This document shows positions 11,716 through 22,991 of a DNA stretch of 64,000 nucleotides, in pieces. The position numbers were made by a program, and so were the translations under genes. This stretch comes from Romanomermis culicivorax (lineage: Eukaryota; Nematoda; Enoplea; Mermithida; Mermithidae): assembly GCA_963922205.1 (NCBI GenBank), contig CAWUHX010000012.1, forward strand, positions 1,488,001-1,552,000. Direction: 5' to 3'. The first letter of the stretch is position 1, and every line of letters begins with the position of its first letter. Below the pieces are notes generated by a model. It had not been told where the DNA came from. It saw nothing but the letters and a program-made list of their open reading frames with translations, and ran no database searches.

Positions 11716-12300
11716 ACCATACCTGGACAAACCTTATCGATTCATCTGATACCAGTCAGCCCAGAAAGTTGGTTGGTTTCCGAATCCTCTTGGTGGTTGC
11801 ACACCAGACAAGGGTAGGGAACCAGACGCATAGTACATTCATTTATATTGTAGAAAATGGACAGAATGCAATCAAAGTTGATTTTCAAGCTCAATCCAGA
11901 GCTTACACATTTTTAAGAAATATACAAGCATTTTCACTAAGCTTGGAAAATCTATGAAATCAGCGGAAAAAAGTTATGCCTGGAAAATTCTGGGAACTTG
12001 AAAAAGTGCATTTTTGTGCATTTTAAAAAGTCAAAATAAGAAAATTTTCCTGTGCGTAGTACCGATGTTTACTCATCAGATGCGGGTCGAGCGCAGCACT
12101 TAGAAGTTTATTATTATAACCCGCTAACATTTAATTCAACTCTTCTGCTATTTTCTCTCTTTGTGTGTTATGAATTGTTATAGTTAATATAGGCAAATTA
12201 AAGTAGGACAAGTCACTGTGATGAAAATTTTGTAGTGTGGTTAGACCTTATACCATTTTACGAATGAACGAAGGACCATTTTTGGAAAAAAAAAATTCTG
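11716..12300 (+). repeat. family F dispersed repeat, copy 2
   Basis: Parallels 6740-7400 in order: catacctggacaaacc, accagtcagccc, gaatgcaatcaaag, gtgcatttttgtgc and a decayed hairpin near 12046. Confidence 0.6.
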
Positions 12301-12389
12301 GAAAAATTACACGGACCGGAAAAGGAATTTCACTTTCGAAAAGTGCTGGATACATTAAGATACGAACCAGAAAAATAACAGGCAAACTG

Positions 12390-13300
12390 AAGAACAAAGC
12401 TCAAAATTTTCCGGCGCTTCGCGCCGGTAATAACTTTAATAATCATCATTATTTATTCAGTAGCTCAGGCGCGGTTTTTATCATGTCTACCTTCATTAAT
12501 CACTTAATTTATAATACTTTTCATCATCTTGAACGTATTATCTCATGCTTTAATGGGTAATCTTCATGATATTTAAGGAAGATTCGCATTTTTTCCTTTT
12601 GAGAAAGATCAATACGTCAAGTCTCTATGCTTTTTGATGCGATTATTTTTATGCTAACGTAAAATCAATTCAAAAGCTTCATGGAAATATCTTTCGGAAA
12701 TTTATACTCTTCTTACTCATATATTTTCAACCAAGTTCATGAGAGTTTACAAATAAATTACAGATTTTAAAATTTTTCAAGTAAAATTCTAGAAATTACG
12801 TACGACTTTTGAGCACAAAATTCGAATCTAATTCTTGAAATAAATGTTCGGAAAATTGATTTTCTAGCGTACCAGAATGTCAATATACCCAAAAAATTTT
12901 CCGGCGCTCAGCGCCGGAAAGATTACCATCTTTTTTGGGCTTTTACTTGCCATCATAGAGGACATCACCATCGATTTCTCATGTAATTCAAAGTCAATAA
13001 TGCTCTTGGATAGTTTGCTAGAAAATTTGTTCCACAATGCTAATAGATTAGGCTTTAAAGCCGAGCATTTCAATTTTTTTCAATTTTAATGCATTAACCT
13101 CTAAAAACACCGGAAGGCTTGAAAAAGCTCAAAAACAGTGCTATAAAGCGTCTGTGAGCATTTTTAAGCGAAAAACGAGGATTTTGAGACGAAAAAAATT
13201 TTTCCCACACGTTTCAATCACACAAGTGTCAAAATTTTTTTAAAGAGCTCAAAAAAAATTTGGGAAAATAACCGAGCAAAATCTTTCTTTCCGTTAAATT
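12390..13300 (+). mobile_element. family K element, degraded copy 2
   Basis: Forward copy of the body found reversed at 3092-4117, including the hairpins at 12411-12427 and 12901-12917 and the gagagtttacaaataaattac segment between them. Ends are not clear. Confidence 0.55.
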
Positions 13301-13322
13301 CGCCAAAAAACAACAGAGGAGC

Positions 13323-13502
13323 CATACCTGTACTTGGGGGAGGAGACCCCCCAACTTGGCCAACCATATACTCAACCCCCCCCAGCCATTTTGGAAAAAA
13401 TTAAAAAAATTTGCAAAAAAGTGTATGTTTTTTGCCTGTTTTTGGGAAAAATTTCGACTTCTTTCGACCCTCCCCCAACTGGTCGGACCTCTTACAGGTA
13501 TG
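13323..13502 (+). mobile_element. family D G/C-run element, copy 1
   Basis: Starts CATACCTGTA and ends TACAGGTATG. Subterminal CCAACTTGGCCAACC and CCAACTGGTCGGACC blocks with C-runs. Flanks agaggagc and agcggatc match at 6 of 8. Confidence 0.7.
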
Positions 13503-13576
13503 AGCGGATCATACCTTTATCGATAATCTATTCATAATCAAGAGGCATAAGTATTCGCTAGAATGTCATTTTCTAA

Positions 13577-13778
13577 CATACCTGTAAGACCTCCGACCAG
13601 TTGGGGGGGTAAATCCGCAATTTTTTGGGGGGGGAGGTAGGAAAAAGTCGAAATTTTTCCCAAAAAAGGCCAAAAAACATACACTTTTTGGCAAATTTTT
13701 TTAATTTTTTCCCAACTGGGGCGGGCGTTGGGGGGGGAATGATTTTGGGTACTGGGTTGGCCCCCAAGTACAGGTATG
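13577..13778 (-). mobile_element. family D element, copy 2
   Basis: Reverse orientation. Exact 8-bp target duplication ttttctaa at 13569-13576 and 13779-13786. Termini CATACCTGTA / TACAGGTATG intact. Confidence 0.85.
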
Positions 13779-13830
13779 TTTTCTAACCGTGCACAGGAAT
13801 AATATAGACAAATTATTAAATAATCAAAAT

Positions 13831-13845
13831 CCGGCGCAGCGCCGG
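13831..13845 (+). repeat. GC hairpin with one-base loop
   Basis: CCGGCGC-A-GCGCCGG; the 7-bp arms are intact while the loop has shrunk. Followed by AAAATTTT, so it is in the reverse orientation. Confidence 0.8.
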
Positions 13846-13894
13846 AAAATTTTACCTATTTTCCATTTTAAAACGCAAATTTAATTTGGGAATT

Positions 13895-13971
13895 TTGATG
13901 TAAAAGTACAATGATAATAGTGAAAATTTTAAATGTAAAAAATGTGGGGGGGAATTCCCCTCTAAATACGG
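13895..13971 (-). repeat. family J terminal fragment
   Basis: Reverse of the terminus CAGGCCCGTATTTAGAGG, seen also at 35767, 39828, 53263 and 54872. Cut by family A copy 2. Confidence 0.6.
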
Positions 13972-13979
13972 GCCTGCTT

Positions 13980-15012
13980 CACCGTTTTTTTTTTCCTCAA
14001 ATGGGGTCTTTTGAGGAAAAAAATTTCGAAATGAGGAAAAAAATTTTGGGTATGGTTCTCATTGAGGAAAAAATTTTGGGGAATTCCAAACCGAAAAGAT
14101 GCGTTTTGGTGGACTTAAAAGGGTCAAAATCTCAAAATTTTCCGGCGCTTCGCGCCGGTCACGGGAACAATCTTGACTATTTTCTATCAGGCGCGGCCAT
14201 TAGCATGTCTACTTCGACTTACTAATTAATGCTCAACAGTTTCTATCAATCAAGTTAGCTCGTTTCATTTTCTAATTGTTAACAGTCAACTATGTCGCCC
14301 AATATTGAGATTTTTCATCAATTTTCTCGATTTTTTCTTTCGATGTTTGGAATTTTTTAAACGTCTGCAATCTGAACTTTTGCGTTTATTGAAGATAGAA
14401 ATTGAAGACATCATTCTAGACTGCGATTTTAGAACTTCTGTTTATGAATATCTGTTTTAGAGATTTATTTTCCAGCGTTTTAGAATATAAAAACTGAAAA
14501 ATTTTCTCGGCGCTTCGCGCCGAAATGGGAAACAAATTATACTTCATGAGTCGGATTTTAATTTATTTCCCATTGTTGTGAAGGTTCAATTTCCGGCGTT
14601 GTAGAAAGTGAAAATCCAAAAATTTTTCCGGCGCTCCGCGCCGGACCAAGAACTAAATAAAATTAGGTGATTCTAATGAGAGCCATAGAAATGTTAATAG
14701 CGGATAAATTCCTGAGAACTCTATCGTTATTCGTTAACATGCTTCACCCGCTCCTGTAGAACACCAATATATTCTTCATGAGCTCATTTTGGCTAATATA
14801 ACTAGAATTTTCTCAATTTTTTTCTCATTTTTGCAGGTTTCTGACTCCAAATACAACAAAATGCATGGGTATGCTCCTCAAATGCATAAAAAAGCATCCG
14901 TAGCCACATTATAAGCGTTTTTAAAAATGTGGAAAATTTTTGGAAAATGAGGAAAAAAATTTTGGGTCCGGTCCTCATGTGGAAAAAATCTTCGAGGAAA
15001 AAAAAAACGGTG
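13980..15012 (+). mobile_element. family A element, intact copy 2 (1033 bp)
   Basis: Termini CACCG-T(n)-CCTC and GAGG-A(n)-CGGTG, flanked by the exact 8-bp duplication gcctgctt (13972-13979 and 15013-15020). Three internal hairpins at 14142, 14507 and 14628. No ORF encodes a transposase. Confidence 0.88.
14507..14523 (+). repeat. GC hairpin with compensated outer pair
   Basis: TCGGCGC-TTC-GCGCCGA: the outermost C-G of the consensus is replaced by T-A on both sides. Confidence 0.85.
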
Positions 15013-15301
15013 GCCTGCTTGTGCTGTGCAAAAAAAATCCCTGGGTGGAATTATCCGTATTTTAATTTTTGGCAAAAAAATTTTACCGTTAATAGTCAGT
15101 TCTCTGGAATCGGAAAAAAGTTCTTAGTACCAAGAAAAACCTGCTTAGCATTAAGTAAAATTGACAGATATCGATGCGGGATTTAAGCGGGGCGAGCGGC
15201 GCCTTTTCCAGAAATTTATTTTGAAAACAGTCGATATGCATACAAACTTGACGAAAAAATTGAAACAAAAGGAAGATAGGATAATAAACCGCAAACTTTC
15301 A

Positions 15302-15553
15302 TTACAAAAATAGACAATTGAACTTTTGGCTTATAACGCATTTACTTTTAGCGACACAAATGCACCGACCCTGAATCCGCTTGCAAGAACCACCACCAGC
15401 ACTGCATTCGACATCGACGCACCAAGCTGGACCGTCGACGCAATAGCCGTGCACCGGGGCGGTGGGGCAGTGGACCATGGACGCAATTGTCAGCGCACAA
15501 AATACTAGCTTGCACGTTTGGATCGATGGATTGCCGGTCATGTACTGCAGCAT
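15302..15553 (-). CDS. small secreted cysteine-rich peptide (candidate)
   Basis: An 83-codon ORF, clearly GC-richer than its surroundings. After a hydrophobic LVFCALTIASMVH stretch it has eight cysteines in about 45 residues: C-x8-C-x6-C-x4-C-x6-C-x6-C-x-C-x5-C, then a ninth near the C-terminus. GGGSCK followed by a C-x-C pair recalls cysteine-stabilised alpha-beta (defensin-type) peptides, but the C-x4-C step differs from the usual C-x3-C. The first ATG (15553) or the fourth-codon-later ATG (15541) could start it; a TGCAG just before TACATG could also be a splice acceptor for an upstream exon. No family is recognised with certainty. Antimicrobial or signalling roles are only guesses; no mechanism is visible. 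It stands alone between PRKAR1 and RCCD1. Confidence 0.5.
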   Translation of the reverse strand: MLQYMTGNPSIQTCKLVFCALTIASMVHCPTAPVHGYCVDGPAWCVDVECSAGGGSCKRIQGRCICVAKSKCVISQKFNCLFL

Positions 15554-15988
15554 GCAAAGTTGGCTTTAAATACTAAACAAAAACAATTGGGTCATACATT
15601 GCTCCGAGGAAAATGTTCAGTGCACACTATACAAAAGCCTGGGAGAAATTATTGTGGCTGACAAACTCCAGCAGCCTACATATCTACTGACCCGCGGAAG
15701 AATATAGATAAAATTCAGATGGATTATTATGGTACTTTTTAAGCTTAAAGTCAGTTAAATCTGAATACAGAATCTGAAACCTGGAATAGTGTGCTACATC
15801 CACAGGGATAAGGAATCTCAAGTTATAAGACAAAACATCTGTAATGGAAAATTGGAGAACATTGTAGGTGCTTGAGCTGCAGCGAACTTTGACCGGCGGT
15901 GTGCAGATCTGGGAGACAATGTAGGTTATACAAGATTTGTTAACTTCGGTTAACTGATGAGCTAGTGCAGCATTAGACCATACTTGGC

Positions 15989-16168
15989 CAGACTGCCCCA
16001 TAGGGAGGGGTATGAGGGGGGTATTACCCCTACCTAAAGTCCTTAAAATTGATCACTGGTAGCCTAATTTTGAGACAAAATGACGTGTTTAGTGGACATT
16101 TAGCTACACTACCCCCGCAAATTTTCCACTTCACCCCTGTCTGAAAAATCTGACCTTGGGGACCTCTG
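15989..16168 (+). mobile_element. family C short element, copy 4 (180 bp)
   Basis: Exact 8-bp duplication tacttggc at 15981-15988 and 16169-16176. Termini CAGACTGCCCC / GGGGACCTCTG. Confidence 0.9.
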
Positions 16169-18829
16169 TACTTGGCATGTAAAAATCAGTAAAACCAAAC
16201 AGCCAAGCAGAGAGGGTCCAGTGAATAAACCAACGCAAAAAACGAATAATTGGGAAATTGGTGTAAAAATAAACTGCGAAAAAATAAAATCAAATACAGA
16301 AGATATATTTGACGAAACCCATCACGAAGGCCGTAGAAGATCAAGAAACCAACTCCAACTTTCAGATTTAAAGTCTTTTTTCATTTCAATAACGAGTGGG
16401 TTGAATCAACTGAGATTTTCAAAAATAAAGTAATAGAAATAAAAGTGCAGCAAAAAAGGATAATAGCCCGGAACGAATTTTGACCAAATCATTAGATATT
16501 AATTTTTTCATCGTGATGATAGGTGCTCAAAAGCAAGTAGCAACAGCTGGATACCAACTTTTTGAGTGGAAAAAATTCCGAGATTCGTGATAACAAGGTA
16601 AACGACAATGAGATCTACTACTTCTTTCAGAAATGAATTTCGTCTTGGTCTTTCAATCAGTCAAAATACATTTATAACATTACCTAGTATTAAGCAGGGC
16701 AAATAAGTTATCACGACATAAATTGAAAACGCAGCTAGTCAACTCATAGTCATATTGAATGTGGAAATAGCATTGATTCTGGAATGACTTGGTTCACTGT
16801 CGACGTCTTTATGGTTATTCACAGCATCTGTTTCTCTGAAAATCACTTATGCATTTTGAGTTTAACACTATAGCCATAAGTAGGGCACACCTTGCTATTA
16901 GGTGAACTATATAGTGCTTCAATTTAAGACGATTTTAAAATTAACATTCAAAGTCTGATTGGCTAAGCGGCACTGCAAAGTTTCTACTGCAGAGCTGAGA
17001 TATACGAGTACTTTCCTGATATAGAACGCTGATCTGACTGGTCATCTGATTTGCTCAGAATGACTGATGTAGAAAACGAAAGATGACAAAAACCTCAAGA
17101 AGCAGCACACCAATATTAAGAAAGTATGGATCACTGATTGACTCAGTGAGAAAATCTTAGAAGTTGGTCAGCCAATGATCATGGGATTACTATTCTTATC
17201 ACGACCCACACTCACCAGGTAAATAATATTTATAATACTTGATTTCAGGCGTAAATGTATTCCTGTCCTGGCATTGCTCTTTGCTAGTCATACTTATTGC
17301 AGGGATAGTCAATAGCTTATAGGCCTCGCAAGGCCTGGCGTTTTAGTCCTGGCCGGGTCCAGGCTCGGGCCCGGTCGATAACTGGGCATTGCCTCTACTA
17401 GAGTTTTGAAAAAGCATTTACTACTCCAGAAAAAGTGGCGCACTAGGGGATGCAATTTTTCGAAAAATTGTGGGGGGAAGTTGATTTGATGAATAGTGTA
17501 TTGTACTTCAAGCAATAGTCCACAGTTTCCATAGATTTTAGCTGAACACAGAAACATTGCGAAATAAAGAACATTTTTGGTCGATTGCCATGTTTTTGAA
17601 TTCAGTTTGCCAGATTTCAGCATGATATCCGCACAATTTTTGCTCCTTCGCCCGAATTTATCAAAAACGGATGATTTCTAGGTAACGTTTTGGTTTTCTA
17701 ACTGGATGACAACATTAGTTAAGTAGTGCAGATATGTTTAACTACAACCGATGGCCAATGAATAATCCAAGAAGATAATGCAGGGGTCTAATGAACTTTA
17801 AGACTTAGAGTAAGAATATCAATTAACTCTTTTTAATTTGAAATTATTAGCCACAAATAGATAACGTGTTATTTCGGTCATCCTGTAATGTGGGGAAGAT
17901 CGGAGTCCGACGGCAATAAAGTGGTTTAAGCTCCAGATTATCTCGAGCAATCCTGAACATCGAGATTACGGGCTTCACTAAGGCCGAGATAATGATGAGC
18001 TCGATCTATCGTGCTGCACTAAAAAATTGCATGGTTTCTAATCTCGAGCTCGTGATCATCATGTATAGGGAAGTTACCCAGTAGTTGCACTTTTTGGCTT
18101 ATAAATCATGCACACTGAATACACTGGTACATTCACTGTACAGAAAGAGGACGATGAGTGATGGTTATCCAAAGTAATAGGAAATTTTGGAAATTCTGCT
18201 GTGGTCAAGTGCCGGTGTAGGAGTCCCAGTGAAATCCCATTTGTATGATATTAATCTACTTGTAAGTATCACGCATAACTGACATCGAATCAATCAGTCA
18301 GTCAGTCAGTCACAGCATTTATATTGAATTCGATTGAAAAATCACGAGAAGCACGAATGACCGGAATACTTCTTACCTAATTAGTCATGGGAATACAACG
18401 TACTAATGCTGCAATACAATGTACGGTAATTTATTGGTTTAAGTGATTTTCAAACTATACAAGAAATCTTTCCAGTAAGGAAATTTTTCAGTCCTTCAAT
18501 TGTGGCTGTTTCTCGGAACGTTCCAAAAACTGACCGACCCCTAAGACGTACACAGTCTTTCCTTCCTAACAATTGCAAAGGTATCCATGTAAAACACGCG
18601 GAAAAGTGAAGAGCATGACATGCAACTTGATTTAGATTCGCACTAAATGTAGCCTTGGGAGTCAAATTCCACCCCTGATCTTATCACGAAGGATGTTATC
18701 ACACCAATGCTACGCGCACACTGGGCAAGCAAATAGCAAAAATAGAAATAGTCGATGAAAATCAGGGCCCGGTTTCACTAGAGACATAAGATCAAGCTGA
18801 GCTGCACTTTAACAGCAATCATACCAATA
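16169..18829. other. intergenic region, no gene recognised
   Basis: Moderately AT-rich. The longest ORFs (70, 104 and 71 residues) have no motif. A short (CAGT)n run is at about 18295-18313. A GC-rich patch at 17320-17385 (gggtccaggctcgggccc) has no recognisable identity. Confidence 0.4.
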
Positions 18830-18935
18830 ATAGGTTCAACCGGATGCAACTCGGTATCAGGTGAGGTAACTTGTAGAGTTAGTCCCCAGCACCAGATCAA
18901 AGTTTATGTCAGGGTTGATTTGATTGAATCACTAG
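18830..18935 (+). repeat. dispersed copy of the 11331-11450 spacer
   Basis: Shares GGTTCAACCGGATGC, ACTCGGTATCAGGTGAGG and CAGCACCAGATCA with the minisatellite spacer. Confidence 0.55.
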
Positions 18936-19039
18936 CTAACAGTACACAAAAACGAGTTATAGCTTCGATATTTTTTCTCCAACTACGTCGTTGAAATGTT
19001 CGTAGAAAATAATTCCTGTTTATCGTTTAATTCCCTGAT

Positions 19040-19345
19040 TACAAGGATCGTTTAATTCCCTGATTACAAGGACGTTTAAAAAAACGTCGAGTCCTTAAAG
19101 AAGTTCAGGAAGAACAAAGTATTCAAGGTACTGATTTTATGGTTCATACATGGAAAGAAATAAGTATGCATTTCAAGGGGAAAATCTGCTCGCGAAGTAT
19201 GAACGAACTCCAGGCATGCTCGGCGAGCCAGCTGTTCGCCGAGCGTCCACGAGCATGCTCGGAGCTATGCTCGGAGATGTTTGCCGAGCATGCTCCGTGA
19301 GTGTGCTTGGGGTAAATTAGCTTGCCGAGCAGAAGTATGAACCGA
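19040..19345 (+). repeat. family G repeat with CATGCTCGG palindromes, copy 1
   Basis: Direct repeat of 21215-21430 (shared attacaagg, agtattcaaggta, ggttcatacatggaaag). Its right half is dense in GCATGCTCGGCGAG units and ends GCAGAAGTATGAACCGAGC. Confidence 0.7.
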
Positions 19346-19544
19346 GCTTAATTACGCTAGAAAATCAGCTTTGACTGCATAGCGTCTATTTTCTATGAGA
19401 TACATCCACTAACATCCGATTTCCAACCTTTATTTGGCTTTGGCAACCGCGTAAACGATTTGGGAACCAACCTGCTTGACTGGTGCCAGATAAACCGATA
19501 GTTTGTTCAGGTGTGACAACAATAGTATAACGTATACAGTTAAG

Positions 19545-19740
19545 CCCGGTTCATAGTTCTGTTCGTTGCTCGGCGGGCATGCTCGCCAAGCATGCTCGGA
19601 GATGCTCGGCGAGCACAGCTCCGAGCAAGCTGCGGGCCGAGCATGCTCGACGAGCAGAACTCCGAGCAAAAAAATAGCTCGCCGAGCTTGGGGTAGTAGA
19701 ATATTTTTCTACTCCTCCGAGCATGCTCGGCGAGCAACAC
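19545..19740 (+). repeat. GAGCATGCTCGG palindrome cluster
   Basis: Starts AAGCCCGGTTCATA, the inverse of the terminus at 19345 and 21430, then eight or so variants of CGAGCATGCTCGG and GGCGAGC within 200 bp. Confidence 0.7.
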
Positions 19741-19843
19741 GTGTTATAAGTATAGGCACGTCCCAGACTGGGCTAATTTATCAAAAATTGAAGAATGCGC
19801 GCACGACCAATGCGAAATTTTGCGCGCTCTGACCGGTCGGTAG

Positions 19844-21090
19844 CAGGCATGTATCGGGCCAGAGAATCTCGGGACGGTTCAGGCTGCGAAAATACCAAGT
19901 CGGGTCACTGGTCGGGTCGGGTCAGAGACCTCTAGCAAACCAGGTCAAGGGTCAAAAAAAATATGTTCAGTTCATAGAGTGTAACAAGAGCACATACTCG
20001 CCGTGTTACATGTTTGTTTGTTATTTATTGTAAATAAACATTGAAAATGAAAAATGGCCTATCTGATTACTTTTAAACACTAATTGCTATTTTGAGAAAC
20101 GGCAAATGAAATGAGACAGGGAAATGAGAAATAAACAAAATTTATCTGTTATTCAAGACAAAAAATGAAAATCAATCCGATCTACGATTATAGGAAATAA
20201 ATCAAAAAATCTGAAATGATAGCCAAAGATGGCATGTCTGCCGAAAAATTATTTGTTTAGAATTTCATTTTTTCGCTTATCCCAAAAACTGCTCCTCGAA
20301 AACTTTCTCTCAGATACAAGGCTCATTTTTGTCTCTTTTTTATTAAATGCTTGTAAATTGAAGAATGGCCAACACTGTTCATTGTTCACACGAAGGTTTT
20401 ACTATGGAACTTTGTAAATTTATAAATTATGAAACACTGAATTTGAAACACTATTTTATCACAAAAAGTTTTAGACACCATATAATTGCTTTTAAGATGA
20501 TATTGTTGAATAATTCTTCGTGAATTATGGACATTGAACAACTTTAAGCATACTTTTTCAGGAGGTGAAGGCTAAAAATTATTCATCAACCATTGTGTTA
20601 TAATGCATTGAACAATAAAACCACATTGTCATTAAATTCAACGTTTTCCTTGTCTAAATAATAACTAAAAGAAACCCAAGATTTACACTTGCCCAGTAAA
20701 TAATCACATGCAGGGCTGATTAATGCAAGAATTGCCATAGAAAACAGGATATTATGGATCATAGCTCGCCCAAACATCCATCGGCCGATATTTAAAAAAG
20801 TTGATTATCAGTCAATACATCGATCACTCCCTACCTTCTTTGGAAAACTATTGAGAAAATTTTATTTTTGAAATGTATGTAATAATGACTAAATTAATCT
20901 CATGGGGAGTAAAATTTTATCTGTTTTTTCTTTTAACAGTGAAGATCAACTGAATTTTTTGACCCGTGACATTAAAGGCACAGAGGTATCCTGGACAACG
21001 GCTAAGGTCAAGTCTTTTTTCCTCCTTGGGGTCAGAAAACCTCGGGTAGGATCGGGTAGCACATCCGGTCAAAAGTCTGACACATCCCTA
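19844..21090 (+). mobile_element. hAT-like element with CAGGCATGT / ACATCCCTA ends
   Basis: Termini CAGGCATGTATC and GACACATCCCTA are imperfect inverted repeats with subterminal CGGGT-rich blocks (ggtcgggtcgggtc; cgggtaggatcgggtag). Flanks gtcggtag and atcgctag match at 6 of 8. No coding capacity. Confidence 0.6.
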
Positions 21091-21214
21091 ATCGCTAGAT
21101 TTCTCTGTAACTTTTTTGCTGTAAAATTTTCGCCATGTCTATTCGAACAAAATTATCAGATGATGAAAAATTTGAATCTATTGAACTTAATGAAAAAGAA
21201 TTCTTGTGGAACGT

Positions 21215-21430
21215 TTAATCCCCTAATTACAAGAACGTTAGGAAAATAACACCGTGTCTTCAAAGAAATTCGGTAAGAACTAAGTATTCAAGGTATTTAT
21301 TTTATGGTTCATACATGGAAAGAAATAAGTATGCATTTTGCGGGAAAAATTTTCTCGCGAAGTATCAACCAACCCCGAGCATGCTCGGCGAGAAAGCTGC
21401 GCGACGAGCAGAAGTATGAACCGGGCTTTA
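21215..21430 (+). repeat. family G repeat, copy 2
   Basis: Diverged direct repeat of 19040-19345, ending GCAGAAGTATGAACCGGGC. With copy 1 it brackets the 19844-21090 element. Confidence 0.65.
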
Positions 21431-22991
21431 GGCTACAGCTCAAGCGTCAGCTCATTCTCCCTGATAAACCCGGCCCCATATTTTATCCATAAAAAAACTT
21501 AATATATCTCCTGCTCTCCCAACAGTATTTCGGTTGAGACTAGCTGCGTATATGTCCATCCAAATATAACGGAGTCTAAAAGAGCATGACTGGAAGCAAC
21601 AAGCAAGTGCCGACAAGATTAAGAATTAACCTCGGTGAGTTTGGATCATTCACTCAACGGTAGTCACGACACGACATTCGTCAAAATGGCCGGCTGTTAG
21701 AACGCCCATCCAACCAAAAACTAGACAAGATACTGATTTCTGAACTGAAAGTAGTCAATTCTGTTAGAAGAAAGAGGGAATATAAAATTCTTTAGCGCTT
21801 CGCGCCAACAACAGCCATTTTGATATGGACTCCTTGGAACAAAGACATCAACCTTTGAGACAGAATTGGCAAAATTTGAAGTCAAAATAAGCTTTTTGAT
21901 CACTCATGACCCTTTTCCTGTGCTGTATCAGCACACAGCGCCAAGTAGCTGTCTTATACATGAATTCATCAAGTTTCAAAATGTTTGCGAAAAATTTTGA
22001 CTTGATCAACATTATTTCCCAAAGAATAGAAGCAGGTAGAGACTAATAAAATATATAAAACATGAAGTTTTTTTCAAAGAATCCATTGTTCTAGTTATTC
22101 CTATAGATTTGATCAACGAGTAGCTCACAACTATAAGTCATGAAACATTTTCCCATAAAAGAAGCCTATAATCGTGTCGCCAGAAGAGAATAAATCGTCA
22201 ACAGTCTATAACTTACGGAAATTCTAACATAAAATTATTTTTTGGATCAGGAGCAAAACTAGAAGAGGAAAGTCTCAGCGCATTGAAAAAAATGTAACGA
22301 TCCGACTATTAGATATGGTTATGGACGAATAAGCTGATTATTTTTAACTTAATTTCTGACTATAAGCATATCATCACAATAGACTTGAGAGATCGACGTG
22401 CAAATTAGATGATCGAAATCAAGCTGTGCTCATATTGAAGCTTGTGTATGGAAATTCTCACACTGAAAAAATGCAACACACTGAATATGTGGCGTAAACT
22501 GAAGAGACAAAAAACGCAGCGTATAAAATGAACACAATAGCAGTCGAACACCGAAGAAAACGGTGGATGTAGTTCTATAAGGAACCTCAAAAATAGCAAC
22601 AACTCCTTGTATGGTGCTAATAGAAGTACGCTGCAAATTAATAGGAAAAATAATATTGATAGTGGAATAATTTTGTACAAACCTTTACATACACGTTACG
22701 CCTGCTCCCAAAAAATCAGAAAAATAAAGTTTTCTTTACTTCTTGCCAAAAAATCACAGCTTTATGGTTATGTGACTTCGATTTTTTTATATTTTGAGAA
22801 ATAAATTTTCAATTTTATAATTGAGTCATTCTAGAACGTTTTAAAACGTAAAAAAATTTCAGAAAATGGTAAAATCTTAACTAATTTACGGGAGGTCAGG
22901 ATATAATTTTGAATAAGCACTTATTTGGAAAAATATATCGAAGTCGAAAGTATCAACGCTGTGCCTACGTTATGCCACAAATACACCTACC
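21431..22991. other. 3' flank of RCCD1, no further gene seen
   Basis: AT-rich intergenic DNA. A decayed hairpin (agcgcttcgcgcca) lies near 21794. ORFs of 60-91 residues have no motif. Confidence 0.4.

Noticed and set aside
22405..22680. 91-residue hydrophobic ORF
   Set aside because: AT-rich, no motif, overlapped by an equally long ORF in another frame.
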